A stretch of DNA of 64,000 nt from Strobilurus pachycystidiatus (GCA_019915135.1 JAHLMK010000015.1:372001-436000), one strand, 5' to 3'; numbered from the stretch's first letter, positions 1 through 12,321 are shown. Notes: a model not told the origin generated them from the sequence alone. Translations and numbers: made by a program.

Positions 1-1046
1 AAAGAGGAAGAGGCGTATATCACATGTCATGTTGAAACAGCTACCCTCAGACTGCGTCCGAAACCGGCACGTCTACTTCGTGTCAGAACACGTGCTTAAG
101 GACCTTCATTTCCGCCCTTGCCTCCTACCCTCATACTGTTGCGATCTTGCTGATTTCCAAGAACTCAGGTTATCCGGCAATCTGCTCAGACATGTACACG
201 TACTTCGCTCTCATTATCTCTGACAGACTCCATGCACGCTGATATGTTGCATGACTTAGACTCCGTATGGCGAAACAGATAGGACCGTACCACACATTTA
301 TCCGATAATTGGCTCTGATACGCATACTTTTCTAGCTTCTAGTGACTCCAAGAAAACGAAGAACGCATGGCACGTCTACCATATGACAAGCGTCGACCAA
401 GTAATTGGTACCCTCCGGTACGTGTCACTAGGCGTAATCTCCACGGTGAGACCTCTTGTCCCATATAGAAGATAGCTCTGAATCTGATACCGCTTGTATG
501 CCCATAAAGATCACGTTCCTCAGGAATCTCACCATCACCGCGAAACATCACCATCTTATCCCACTATGGCAGACTCCCAGACATCTGGACACGCTCTGGA
601 AGACGCGCTCCTGCTGCGTATGACCTTTCCTACGTGTCAGATGTGAGACTGATGCTCCAGGATAGCACTCTTTTGTGATAAGGCAGACGCTGCAACATCA
701 AAACATGGAACATATCCGTTGACTGTTCACATCGGTCCATCTAGGCTGTTCGAGTCGACAGTTTCATCCAAGAGTTCCGCGGTCAAACCTCCTCGTGTAA
801 GTTTCCCCGAGTACTCCTCGAGACCGAACGTTTGAGATAGATTACAGTCGCAGACCACAAATCTCGAGGCTCAATATCTCTGGGGAATATCGGAGAAAAT
901 GTGAGTCTGCTCTACGTGTCATACACTCTTCGTAAACTGAGTTTTGTTGTCAGCGTTCCAGAGTAGATAGATAGAAAGCTAATCAGAACCTTGTACGCAA
1001 GACATACTTCTCAACTCGCAAATTCGAGATCCCTTCTTGCCTGACC
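1..1046. other. non-coding flank of Plavaka transposase with recurrent short motif
   Basis: I find no convincing gene here. The word ACGTGTCA (or CGTGTCA) recurs near positions 79, 419, 631 and 913, several times preceded by T. Scattered short repeats next to a transposase are typical of the subterminal regions of CMC-type DNA transposons, so this may be the 5' subterminal part of the Plavaka element. No terminal inverted repeat or target duplication is visible, and the element may start outside the window. Confidence 0.35.
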
Positions 1047-4000
1047 ATGGACATTGCATGCCCACTATGTGGCAAGACAGGCTGGAAAAAGATCAAGATT
1101 CATACGGTGGCCTGCGAGCGCAAGATGCGGACCAAATTGAGCGATGCCTTAACGGAGAGCTTAGTCTTGCAGAAGCGGATGGAATGACGTAAGTGGTTTG
1201 CCTGGTTTTTGTGACAGACATCTGAGACTCCTCAGAACGGAAAGCCTTATTGATTCAGCGCAGACATGGTCTCACGGCTGACAAGGCCAGGATTTACGAC
1301 GCAGCTACAGTGAATTCCGATGACGCTCATGTTTACGATATACCAGAGGACTCTTTGGAACACCCGGACCTCTCTGCTACTTCCGACCCACCTGCTGCAT
1401 CAGGTCATACTGAAAAGCTCGAGTTCAATGATATCCGGACCACCTTTCATCCTTCGAGCAGCCGTCAGACAACTACCGAGCATTTCGCAGACTACAAAAC
1501 GGGGAATAGTACTAGGACGGAGGCTCCGATCGACGTCAATCCCTGGAGACCTTTCCCATCTCGTTTAGACTTCGATGTCTCCGAGTTTATTCTGGAGCAG
1601 GGACTGAACAAAAGTGCTGTCGATGAACTCTTCCTTCTTTTCGAACGGATACAGAGTGGGGAAGAACGACTCATACTTCAAACCTACGCAGTGTGGAAAG
1701 CGACTTGGGAAGGTGCCTCTCACCTGCAAACACAGGTATGTTAGACATTTCGATTCCGAATATGCATTAATATCATTCCAGTTTCGAGAATCTTCGTTTC
1801 TCATCAAATACAACAAGTTTGCATACACGTACAAGGTTTTTCACCGAGATTTGTGGCAGTGGGCTCAGGAGCTGCTTCGAGATCCCGTTATTGCACCACA
1901 CCTAGTCTGGGATGCGTGTAAGCTCGAAATCTTCAACGGTCATAGCTTCGAAAGGTTTTATCACAAACCTTGGACTGGTGACCACTGGTCCCTCAGACGC
2001 CAAGCCGCTTTGCTTCATCATCTACGCAGATAAAACACGGTTATCTTCGTTCGGTACCGTGGAGGGATATCCCGTGATAGCACGATTGGCCAATTTGCCC
2101 GTTGAACTACGGAATGGAGACGGCGTGGGAGGTGGTCGTGTTGTTGGATGGTTACCAATTGTGAGTCAACTGTTTGGTCCGCCGTGTTGAGTCTGTACTG
2201 ATGCTTGCTAGGTAAAAGAGGATCCTCGATACAAAGGATCTTCGGGATGGGCAAACCACAAGAGGAGAGTCTGGCACACCGCCATGGCTCACCTTTTGCA
2301 GTCGCTAGAAAAGCTCTCTAAGGTTGGCGCTAGCTTCAAGATGCCGAACGGAGAAGTTTTGAGGCTCTTTGCGTTGATTCTAATATTATCGGCCGACTAC
2401 GAAGAACAGTGTGTATCTTCTACTCTCGCCCTCTCGAAAACACTGGCCCACCTGTTTCTAGGACATTCATGACTCTGATTCGTGGTAGCAACGGCAAATT
2501 TCCCTGTAATGTTTGCCTGGTGCCGAAAGACGATCAGCTTCAGGTCAAACTCCTCGATGAGGGTCACAAAGCGTACCCTAAGCGTAGCTCCTCAGCTGCC
2601 CAAGAGCTGTACCGTACTTCCCGTGACCTGCCTTCCGGACAACGTGAAGATATCTACAAAGCACAGGGTCTGCGGTTTATATTGGTATGTGACACAATCT
2701 CTTAATCGTAGGGGCAGAGTCTTGCTAAGAGAAAAACGCAGAATGTTTTCTGGACACTGAAATACTGTGATGTCTTTCGGGCCGTTTCGTTCGACAGCTT
2801 ACACGCTCACCTGACTGGACTTTTTGGCAAACACCTCTTCAAGCAACTGCTCGAACACCTCATCAAGTTAGCAAAGGACACCTCCAATCCCTCTTTGAAA
2901 TGGCTCGCTGACATTCAGTATGTGCAATTATGTGTAATATCCCTGATGTTCATCGAGTTCAAGCATGGCCTTGTTTCCGCGGTGGAGAGACGTCAACTAC
3001 TTCTCATCCTTTACAAATATACGCTTCAACGACGGTAGCAAATTCGATGATCTTTCCAAGGTAGGTATCGTACAATTGCGTGGTGTCTGTACTCAACTTG
3101 TATGACAGAAAATTATCTTTTGTCTGCACTCAATTCTGACCAAGCGTGCAGATCCCGAAGGCTACTTACTCCTACGATGTCTTCGGGCTTATATGGTAGT
3201 TCACGCGTATACCGATTTATGGGTTCAAACGCAGCCTCGAATCGAAGCCGGGGAGCAAGCAGTGTGGAATTTATCTCGGCTTCTCAACGTTTGTCTTCGG
3301 GATCTTGCGCCTAGCTGATACTGACAATGTGTATAGATGTATCAGCAGCGGATGGAACAACAGTGCGCCCCAGAGTCTAAGGATACTGTGAAGGACTGGA
3401 ACTTTCCCAAGTCGCATTCACACTTCCATCTGTACGACGACATTAGGGGCAAAGGGGTTACCCGGAACTACAGTACAAAGCCTAACGAGAAGACACATCG
3501 CCCGAGCAAGGAGTATTATCAAAATCAAACTAACTTTCGAGACGTCGAGGCACAGGTGAGCCGCTACTCAACCCTATGATGTTGAGATCTATTCACGAAG
3601 GAGACAGATCTTAAACCTCACTCACTATGCAAACGTTTCCGAGTTCATTCGAAGTCAGATCGACCTATATGATAAACAAGTCAAAGGGAATCAGGCCGAC
3701 AAAGACGACAAGGTTGAGAAAGATCAGAGAGAGGGAAGCTATGCTTCCGTTCACGGTGGTCGAGGAATTGGCGGAGGGCAGGTCACGTTCCAGGAGCTTG
3801 AGAAACGTGCAGAGACAGATCCTGCATACCTTAATTTCACCCAGAAGACATGGGAGGCCGTCGTGAGGATCTTTTCAGAAGATAAGACAATATTTCCACG
3901 CGGTGTTCATGAAGTATACCAATTTCGCGCTCGAAGCTTGGTGAGCATTTTCCCTACATCTAAGCTATCACTCACATTATCACAGGCTCACCTCTACGGA

Positions 4001-4543
4001 GCCATGCAGGTGACCTACGAGAATGAGGTTGACTGGAAAACATCCACCGACTATCTCAAATGTACCCCAGAGTTCTTTGGACGGCCCAGATACGATTGTG
4101 TCCTAGTTCGGGACGCCGACCGTTACTTTTTTGCACGCCTCGTGCTTATTTTTCGAGCATTTATTGGATCCGAGGATGTTCTTCTAGCCTTAGTTCACCC
4201 TTACGATGCTCAAGTCCCACAGACGCGCAAAGACCTAGACGATGATTTAGGGTTCCACCGAGTTCGAGCCCAGGACCGCCACCGATCCGAAGTTATCCCT
4301 CTACGTTCCATTGTTCGGGGAGGCCTCCTCGTCCCAGACTTTGGTCTTTCGCCACCCCCGTCTGAGATCCTGCAATATTGGGATTCCGTGGCCAAGCCTT
4401 CCACCGACTATCTGGGTCCAGTGGTAGAGAGGTATATGAGAGCTGTAAAAGAATTCCTGGTGGTGGACACTGTCGACGGTGACTGGTTCCTTCGAATGCA
4501 GACTATAGACTACATCGGACAGCGTAATATATCAGATGCTTGA
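1047..4543 (+). pseudogene. Plavaka-type DNA transposase, decayed
   Basis: Multi-exon transposase of the Plavaka family (CMC-like DNA transposons of basidiomycetes). A zinc-finger-like N-terminus (Cys-x2-Cys, then His and Cys) is followed by family blocks: a PWRPFPSRLDF segment, PWTGDHW, YADKTRLSSFGTVEGYPVIA (about 2021-2085), GGRVVGWLPI, ILSADYEEQ, GKFPCNVCLVP, a KDWNFPKSH...KGVTRNYSTKPNEK block (about 3400-3500) and a C-terminal FFARLVLIF region ending at 4543. Introns of roughly 45-60 nt separate the blocks. Two lesions are visible. An in-frame TGA lies at 1185-1187, just before the first donor, where CGA would fit. Near 1994 the reading frame shifts by one between PWTGDHWS and DAKPLCFIIY. 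The copy is therefore probably non-functional. Family assignment is from remembered conserved blocks. Confidence 0.85.
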
Positions 4544-4594
4544 CAACATGATTTGGTCTATATCAACGGATATACACAGGTATCTGCATAGTCA

Positions 4595-5556
4595 TCACAC
4601 CATATCTATAAACCATCCTTCGACAACCTTCCTATCGGACGTGTACCGAAGCTCAACGTTCGATTTTCCAGCCTCCCGTGCTGTAAAGTAGGCAGCGGTT
4701 GCGTCCTCACTGTTTCAACCATAATCAGTGACGAATCGTAGTAGACGAGATAGACAGAGAACTCACGAGTTGGTATAGAATTCTCCATAGCCATCATATC
4801 GAACAAGCCAAGTCCACAGAGGAGGAGTCTTGGATTTCCCTGTGCCGGTTTTCCAAGACGACCTGCCTCCCGAGGCAAGAGAGAGCGACGCTATCGCCGG
4901 GACATCGTCCACCTGTTGAACTGAAGCGGATGGTTCGGTGGGAGGGGTAGGGCTCTCATGGTTCACCGTCTGAAATCCCATCGCATCCAAGACTGTCGAA
5001 GACGCAACTCCAAAGGAGATGTGGGGCGAGGTTGGAGCCGGGGAAAAGGCCTTCGGCTTCGAGTGAGAGGAAGGCCTCTCAGGAGAGCGGTTCATAACCT
5101 TTGTCGGAGAGGGAGGTTGCGAGACTTGAGAGGTGGCCGGTTTAAACTTGGACCTAGCTGGTGGCAGCTTAGATGCGGGAACAGAATCTCCGCTAAAGCC
5201 TAGGAAAGCCTCCTCAGGAGGAACATGGTCAGAGGGACCATGTGTACCGTGGCAGATGTCGGCCCAAGCTTTGACGGTGGAGACATAGTCGTAGAATGGT
5301 CCCTTCCAACTGCCTGTGACCTTAGCCACCTCGCTGAAGCCCAACATGTCAGTAGCGGATAAGAATAAACAGTAAATACTCACAAGACAGTATATATTCC
5401 AGCCTTGTATGGCCTTCCATCTTTGTCAAACACGGTGGGAAGCGGTTTCGAGACAACGTAGAATTTCCTGCTTGAGGGGTAGGCATTCTTTCCCTCTGAA
5501 GCGGCGGGAAAGTAACGCGGACGGCACGTCTCAGCAAAGAGTGTGGGATTGTCCAT
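4595..5556 (-). CDS. protein with RNase H1 N-terminal/viroplasmin-like motif, convergent to Plavaka gene
   Basis: Reads from ATG at 5556 through two introns (donor near 5383; second intron between about 4780 and 4715) to a TGA at 4595-4597. The N-terminal 80 residues contain KFYVVSKP...KAGIYTVFEVAKVTGS with an aromatic/Ala-Trp tail. This resembles the RNase H1 N-terminal (viroplasmin, hybrid-binding) fold with its FYVV, GIYT and VxG...Y signatures. The middle is low-complexity and Ser/Pro rich; the C-terminus holds another compact Trp/Tyr-rich stretch (WTWLVRYDGYGEFYTNS) completed by the last exon. The known family binds RNA:DNA hybrids or dsRNA; here that is inference from a short motif. The gene ends about 50 bp from the Plavaka stop codon in tail-to-tail arrangement, so it may be an accessory gene of that element. 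Confidence 0.6.
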
Positions 5557-5701
5557 TTTTCAAATCAAGAGCGATCAATGAAATGATGGTGATTGTCGAG
5601 GGAGAGAGGCGACGTATGTCAGTGTTTGTCGGGCCCATCATTTCAACATATCATATGACTTTACCTCACTATGCCTTCAACTTTCCGGATACATCATATC
5701 G

Positions 5702-8700
5702 ATGTCTCGTTACTTCGCACAAAATGGTGCTCCTCCAGATCTTTCCTTGCCTCCTCACCCGCTGAATCCAGCCTTTCAGTCAAACATGTCTCGCCCATCA
5801 GACCAGGCTCCCACGGCTCACTCAAACACGGACTTGAACGCAACTTCGCAGTCTTACATGGTACCACCTACATACACGAGGCGTGGGCCCATGAACCCTC
5901 AGGAAAATCCAAGACCCTTTGCGAATATTCAAGGCCCACTGAGTGTTGCACCTCATTCCGGAGTGTTTCCCGATTGTACTCCCAATTCGGTGAGTGCTCT
6001 GACAGATTCCTAAGCTTTCCTGTCTCTAATTAGGCTGCTACGAACGCCAATCAGGAACCTCAACGTCATGAGGGGGTCATGTCTACACATCCCGATGTTC
6101 AAAGACGCTTCACGGATTCTCAAGGCCCACCAGGCGTTGCACCTCATTCCGGAGGGTTTCCCGAACGTCCTTCCAGCTCCGTGAGTGCTCTAGATTTCTC
6201 AAGCTTTCATGTCTCAATGGGATTAGGCTGCCACGACTCCCAATCAGCAATCTCGGCACCAGGAGTCGGGCGCATCGGCACATCCCAATCTTCCTGCTAT
6301 GTCACAATTCTACCAGCGTACGGTTAGTATGCCGCAGTCCATCAATGCATTCCGACCCGAGGATGCTCTTCCTAAGGCCACGGATAGCATGAATATTCCA
6401 GCCTCTCAGTACAACACGATGATTACTGTAAGCATTATCTATGTTTGTATACATTGAAATTAAGACTCAATGCCTCCCAAAATAGGCTCTGAAAGAGTCT
6501 AACCTTCAGGCCCAGGCGGTAACAGACGAGAACCGAGAGCTCAAGACGCGTTTAGCTACAGAGCAGGCCCGTGCCTCAAAGCCCAGGCGCAAAAAGAAAA
6601 CCTCGGCGCCCGCTGTCACCAAGGAGGTTCCTTCCAAACAACGATCAGGTCAACACCCTCCAGGCTCTGACGCCGAAGTTGTGGATATCAGCTCGTCCAG
6701 CGAGGCGTCTGACGACGATAATGGGGGAGGCAAGAAGATCGTCGATCCTCTAATTTCGCCCCAACAGATGAAAACTCTCAAGCGGCTGGGAAAGAAACTT
6801 CTATTGGAGAGTTACCTCTGGTGGGACCAGCTCCAACCCTTCGGAATACCCCTCCAGGATCTCAGCGAGTGTTTCGAGGAGGGTGTTCGGTTCAGCAATC
6901 ATAAACCATTCGAGGGTATCGAAGACGAAGAATATCTGACTATGACCGTCACCCGTGACATCTACGTGAACGTCTTGTTCAGTCAGCATACGCTCGTGGA
7001 AGAGGAATATTCAGGTCTAACTAAAGCGGTATAGTACTTCGATTATCTGCAGTCTTCGAAAACACGCAGCGGCTCCTTTAGCTCCGAGCAAGTGCAAAGC
7101 TGGGACGCTCCAGCTTTATCCACAAGCTCAAGGAGCTCGCACCTAGGATTTTTGCTGGTGTACTGGATCCCAAGGTCTTCGAACACGGCTATGATCGTTC
7201 TACGGACGTGGAGTGTCTGCGGCTACTTGGATACAACGAGAAGCTCCCTAGCCAAGACTTCAAACTCTTCTTTCCTGCTATATACGACCACGACGGTGAT
7301 ATGAAAACACTAATGCGAAATCAGAGCATCATGCGGGTAAGCAGGTACCTTTGCCTCAAATATAGCTAGCTTACGGCACTCCAGGTTCTCAAAATCACTC
7401 TTCTCGGGCCCATGAGCTTATGGTCCGACCCCCCCGCAACAAAAAAGACCAATCTTGAGTTATGGAAATTCAAAGAACTTCCTGCTGGCGCCCTGGCCTT
7501 CGCTGCGACCTGCGTACGTTGGAAAACTGAACTCTTCCCATTTGTCCCTACCCTAATGTTCTGAATAGATTCGTTATCTCATCTCCTGGGATACGAAGTT
7601 CCAGGTCGTAGGAAACAAGACGCAAATCCCCTACGGCGCAGACTTCGTTGTTTACAAGGACATGATCGAAAAAATGCTGCTCAACCAGCCTCAGGAAACT
7701 AGTAATATCCGACAGACCATGGCCTTTTACGCATCTGGCTTGAAACCAAAGCGTGTGAAATCCAAGAAGACTGCTGCTCTCAAAGATTCGACCTGGGATA
7801 AACACTGTGATGACGAGTTAGCACAGGCGATGGCTGGAGCTATGGCACTGAACGAAAGCGGAGATCTTCCTGGTTTGTCAACGGCTATTGAACGGCTTGA
7901 AGCCTTCATTCTGATAACTTTACATTGTAGCTTCCAACGTCCAAGATAACTCAACTCGCCCACCTATGACTCAAAGCTCCAATGCTGGCGACGTTCGGTC
8001 TTTGGTCTCATCGGAGATTGGAGCCGCCTCAGAGTCTTCAGTGCAGTTGCGGCCTATTTCCCCACCCTCCTCATCGACAAATCCCAGTAGTCCTCGACGT
8101 TCAAATGCAGAACAGGACGCCTCATTCTTCTTTTTGGGTCTCCACGATGAGCCGCCTCGTGCAGAGTTCTACCAAGACGACCAACGCGCTTCCAACATGG
8201 ATTCTGGGAATCAACCTGCATTTCAGAATGGCCCAGACAGCCAAGGACTCGGAGATCGAAGCAGATCTTCGGTGGCCATGGAACAGCGCCGTGAATGGGC
8301 TACCACAGTTGGTCTTGGTCATCCTGGTAACAGGTTGGAACAGCGGGGAGATTCAGGCGTCTATGTTGACTCCAGGAATGAGATACCCAGTCCAGGCGTG
8401 GACCGAGGCCAGGACTCTGGCTGGCGCCCTGCGCCAGGTCCCTATTCATATCCTGATCCTCGCCAGGAGAGCAGAGGGCATGGAAACCAGATCGTGTCTC
8501 CAAGCCAGGATGGTAACCCTAACTCAAACAGGAATTGGGGATCTTTCCAGGACAACTATACGTATTCCGACTCTCATCCTAGCAGGACTCCGCATCAGCA
8601 GGATGTCCATCAGGAGTGGGGCTCTATACCAGGCACTCCTCGCTCCGAGTACAATGTGGGTGGGCCCCAAACCTACATCTCTCGCACAGAATCCTCTCGC

Positions 8701-9516
8701 ATTCACCCATCGGACGACCATTCCAATCTCAGGCCAAGCCTTGATAACTATATGCCTTCCCCGCTGACATCTCAACGAATCGAACACGAACCTTCCAACC
8801 GTGGGGCTCAACCTTTCCTGGATAGATCCATTCGCAGTTCATACGGCGCACTTCCCCCTTTACCCGAGGAGGACAGCGAACCAGCTTCAAACAATGGCTA
8901 TACCCGTCCTCGTCCCACACCTCTAGTCAAGGGAACGGATATCGGTCTTTACCGCCGCACAGAATACGGACTTCCCGCATCGAATTTCTTCACACGCGCA
9001 CCGACCTCAGATTTCCAACAAAACGCCCCAATCAACGTACCCGCGGACAACGTACCCGCCGCCAATGTACCCTCCCCCAATGCACCCGCTACCTCTATTG
9101 CGTTCCGTGAAGGCTCTGAGAGCAACTTACACGAAGCAGGCTCTAATGGCGACTTAGTAGCTTTGGAGCAGACCTCTGCTAGGGAGGAGACGGTGCCCAT
9201 CGATCTACTCCTTGGCGACATTGTCAACGGGGATGATTTTGTGGATGGGGATAGTTCGCAAGTCAGAGCAGTAGGCCGGAGTGGTGGTAAAGCTGCAGGA
9301 CGTGTCAAGGGAAGGCAAGGCAAAGTTGCAACCCCAAAGGCAGCGGCTCCGTCGAACAAGGGAAATGGTCGCGGTGGTCGGAAAGGAAAAGGGCAAGCTT
9401 CTGTCAATAAAGCACCAACTGCCGCTTTGGCTACTCGCACAACAAGGTCCCGAAGTATGACGCCTGCAGTTGAGAGAGCGGCTACGAGCAGAGTCGTGAG
9501 TCGGGATGATATTTGA
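5702..9516 (+). CDS. multi-exon hypothetical protein resembling DUF6698-type proteins
   Basis: Starts at ATG 5702. The first exons encode a low-complexity, Pro/Ser/Gln-rich N-terminus in which two successive exons repeat a QGPxxVAPHSGxFPxxxxxS module (near 5930 and 6130). After a basic KPRRKKK stretch (about 6580) comes a globular region (6760-7030, then 7095-7720) with blocks such as RIFAGVLDPKVFEHGYDRS, VECLRLLGYNEKLP, LFFPAIYDHD and ITLLGPMSLW. These resemble the uncharacterised DUF6698 family of agaricomycetes as I remember it. A long acidic and then Lys/Gly-rich disordered tail (7966-9516) ends at TGA 9514-9516. Translation would continue in frame for 21 acidic residues to a second TGA at 9580-9582, so the visible stop may be a recent truncation. 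Function unknown. The gene may belong to the neighbouring Plavaka element. Confidence 0.6.
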
Positions 9517-9685
9517 GGCCTGGTCAACGAGGCAGACTTTGACGAGGATGCTGAGGGTAGCGTAGATGAAGGGTCAGACTGAATACCACTCTCTACATAC
9601 TTACATGTCTTGTAAACACAATTTTAACTACGCAGAATTGTTGAGACAAGTTGGCTCTTGATGTGCATGCTCGATCATTACTTGA

Positions 9686-9943
9686 CATCTTACCATCATT
9701 CTCTACGACGCCTACAACTGCCAGGAACTGTTGCGCTCATCTTCTTTCAACCCTCCATCTCAGTGTGCGGCGACATACATGGCCAATGTGTGAGTGCCGG
9801 TCAACAATGACAATCGTGAGGAGCAATGACTATTCTTGCAGTATGCTTCGACGAAGCTGTTTGAGGTCGGCAGTAGCCCAGCAGACACGCGGTATCCTTC
9901 TCTCAGCGACTTCGTGGACTTCGGCTATTTCAGCAAAGACTAG
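9686..9943 (+). pseudogene. partial two-exon gene fragment next to the Gypsy insertion
   Basis: A short coding-like stretch after an in-frame TGA reads YDAYNCQELLRSSSFNPPS then ATYMANV, has a GTGAGT donor near 9788 and an intron ending TTGCAG near 9840. It continues [20 protein letters not shown]...FGYFSKD to a TAG at 9941-9943. No start codon is visible, so it is probably a remnant. A new ATG at 9972 (MPSRLAAVANNP) runs straight into the Gypsy LTR at 10,010 and might be the start of a gene cut by the insertion. Family unknown. Confidence 0.35.
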
Positions 9944-10886
9944 CATCACCTTCCACCCGCCTTCCAATCAACATGCCCAGCCGCCTCGCCGCGGTGGCGA
10001 ACAACCCGTTGATACGCATTGTAGAATCCTAGTGCCAGAACCAAGGAATTTTGCGATTCCTGTAGGAGTCTATGCCAGGACTTCCCGTCACAGCACAACG
10101 ACCAGAGAGACACACGGAGAAACTACCTTAACGCAGGCCAGTCTCCAGGACTAAGGAAAACACCCTACGCGCCTTTAGGACGCGGTATGATCGACCGATC
10201 GTACTCCTTAACTCCGAATATCCTTATCCAAGCGTTGTACTCTTAAAACCAGGAGTTCATTCAACCGTGTCGGTCACGCAACGACAAGTGCCTACCAGAA
10301 ATAGCACTACGGGAAGTACCCAGGCAGGAGATACTCTACCAAGAAGGCTCAAGGAGTTTACTCGTGCTAAGTCAGAACTCGCGCGACCGAGAATAGATCA
10401 CGGAGAAGATCTCTCTTCCGGGCCATGGCGCCTTCGGAATAGTGATCTCCGCTCCGACGCCCCGCACCAAAGAAGAAAACGGACTTCGATTCGCCGCCGC
10501 CGATCACTAAAGATAGACCTGGCTAAAAGGCCCGATCATGGACCTTGTACCTCCCTGGAACTCGCGTATTGATGTGGCGTCACTGAGTTGTCGAAAACGA
10601 ATCACCTTCCAAGCGCTAAGGACAAACCCAACCAACGCCTAAAGACACGAAAGAGCTCATTAAGGAGTTTTGCCAAGACAAGCGGGACCTCGGGAGACAG
10701 AAATAGACTTAAGGAAGAGCCAGATCGGTGGTGTGGCGCACTTGGCGCTGACCAAGTGTTCAGTCTTCTCCCGGGTCGGCTGTTTCGAACAGGGATGGCC
10801 AATCAGGACGCTAGTACAGAATGACTTGACCCCCGAGAGGCCCGACATGTAGTAAACCCGCTTACAGTACAGAATAGTAGGAATAG

Positions 10887-10893
10887 TATAAAA
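10887..10893 (+). promoter_or_regulatory. TATA box of Gypsy LTR promoter
   Basis: TATAAAA followed by GGCCAGAAAGCGCC, conserved in both LTR copies. Its position about 880 bp into the LTR suggests U3 is roughly 900 bp and R/U5 roughly 800 bp. Confidence 0.55.
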
Positions 10894-11148
10894 GGCCAGA
10901 AAGCGCCAGTAGATAGGCAGCTTAGTGCCCCCACAGTATCCGCTAGTAATATGCAGTCGCTGTAGTGAATCTAACTCGAGTTTCGGCTCAACTTACTCTG
11001 AATTTGAGAGAACCCAAAAGACCTTGAAAGCCCCAAAAAAGACCTTAGAACCATTTAGGCAATATCAGGTGTTAGCAAACTCCTTGAAGAATTCATCGGT
11101 TCCTATCCTCCAAGTCACTAAGACAATACTAAACGACACCACTTGGCG

Positions 11149-11151
11149 TTA
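11149..11151. other. TTA target-site duplication, left copy (CACTA element)
   Basis: TTA immediately precedes the left TIR and is repeated at 35,636-35,638 after the right TIR. The uninterrupted LTR at 55,459-55,461 contains a single TTA between GGCG and GACCC, which is the empty site. Confidence 0.95.
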
Positions 11152-11219
11152 CACCGGGGGCAGGGTCCAGGGCAGACACTAGTGTCTGCCTTAACGGCAG
11201 ACACTCGAGCTTTCGCCAG
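11152..11219 (+). repeat. left 68-bp terminal inverted repeat of CACTA element
   Basis: Begins CACCGGGGGCAGGG and pairs with 35,568-35,635 reversed, with one mismatch at position 15. It contains the 20-bp palindrome GGCAGACACTAGTGTCTGCC followed by another GGCAGACACT, so the decamer GGCAGACACT occurs three times (two direct, one inverted) within the TIR. Such repeated decamers are plausible transposase binding sites. Confidence 0.95.
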
Positions 11220-11672
11220 CTTTTTTTCTTTGACTTCATGATCCTTTCAGTTCACCGTTGGCGGTCCGGCCCGCCAGTCTGCGACATTTCCGGCTCTCAG
11301 ATTCCTTTGTTTTGTAGATAGCCGAGTCGAACCAGCTCGTGTGTATACTTCTCAAATAAAATACTATTAATGAAATTCTGTTTCTGTACATTGTGCATTA
11401 TGTTTCGGCATAGTAGGGTCTCAACTCGGCGCAGCCTCCGACGCGGCTAAATCAAATACCGTCGGCCCGATCCATCCATCCATATTAAGCACTCAACGCC
11501 GCTCTTCTCTAACTCTTCGATAGCATGTGAATTTTCAGCTGTGGCGTCTCCTGCGCCAGAAATCCTTAGTCTCGTCAGCGCGTCACAGAGCCGTGACGCT
11601 GTTACTCGCCAGATCAAGCCGCGAGACCTTCCAGCCCAGCACCCACCAGCACCACCAACACTCAACCACGAC
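11220..11672. other. subterminal region of CACTA element
   Basis: No gene seen. After the TIR there is a T-rich run, then sequence unrelated to the right end except for a short shared CTTTG stretch. This probably contains the promoter of the gene starting at 11,673. Confidence 0.4.
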
Positions 11673-12175
11673 ATGGTCCGCCCCGCCATCGCCCCCAGCG
11701 GCATACGCCTTTATCGCCCGCGAGTCGGCCCGCGCATTTTTTCCATTCGTCGCGGCAGCGCGCTCACCCTCGCCGAACGCGCCCTCGGCGACGCTGTCGA
11801 TCGTTACCACGGACGCTTCGGTCCCCAAGCGAGAATCTTCGCCCTCGCGTATGTTTTCAGTGTCTGCACATTTGTTTACTCACTCATACTAGGCCCACTA
11901 AATATCACGACCCCGAGCCGCCCCGCAGACTGCGCGGGCACCTCACCATCCGCGTTTTTAACCCGCAGTGCTGGTGCATCGGGGCGATCCATTGGTTCAG
12001 CCTTCGTGATTCCGACCCCTTCGTCCACGACGAATCGATCCCTGGCGCCGTCGCTCGCATGATAGCGCGCGATTCGATTGTGCCGCCGTCCCAACGGCGC
12101 TTCAAGTACTGGTTCGACATTTCGGACCACATCCCGGTGGGTTCTTTCTCTCTTTCATTCTCTGTTTTCCATTGA
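11673..12175 (+). CDS. small two-exon hypothetical protein (CACTA cargo)
   Basis: ATG at 11,673 opens an Arg-rich N-terminus (MVRPAIAPSGIRLYRPRVG). An intron with donor GTATGT (near 11,850) and acceptor ACTAG (near 11,892) joins in frame to PTKYHDPEPPRRLRGHL and then a Cys/Trp-rich core with NPQCWCIGAIHWFSLRDSD and RRFKYWFDISDHIP, ending at TGA 12,173-12,175. A further intron may begin at GTGGGT near 12,137, giving a different C-terminus. The protein is about 150 residues. I do not recognise a family; aromatic and Cys content in the second exon suggests a folded domain. Confidence 0.5.
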
Positions 12176-12321
12176 GCCCTCCCGAGGTTCAATTTTATCG
12201 CCCCGTTTAGACTACCATTCCCTTGCTTTGTATTAGTATTGTACCATCTTTTCTTGTAGTGTATCATGAACCTCACCAAAGCCAACCTATAACCAGTTTT
12301 ACTATCTTTTGTACTTCATAT

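Larger units (their letters stand above)
10010..11151 (+). repeat. Gypsy copy 1 5' LTR, left part
   Basis: The first 1,142 bp of the LTR match 54,320-55,461 almost base for base. A TATA box (TATAAAA at 10,887-10,893; same in the second LTR at 55,197-55,203) followed by a GC-rich segment marks the probable promoter and gives plus-strand transcription. The part ends with TTA at 11,149-11,151, the target site of the CACTA element. Short ORFs within it are in all frames, and I do not consider them genes. Confidence 0.9.

Noticed and set aside
10267..10852. Several 60-100 residue ORFs in the Gypsy LTR (and the matching ones at 54,577-55,162)
   Set aside because: They lie within the LTR, overlap on both strands and show no domain; their near-identity in both copies reflects LTR similarity.
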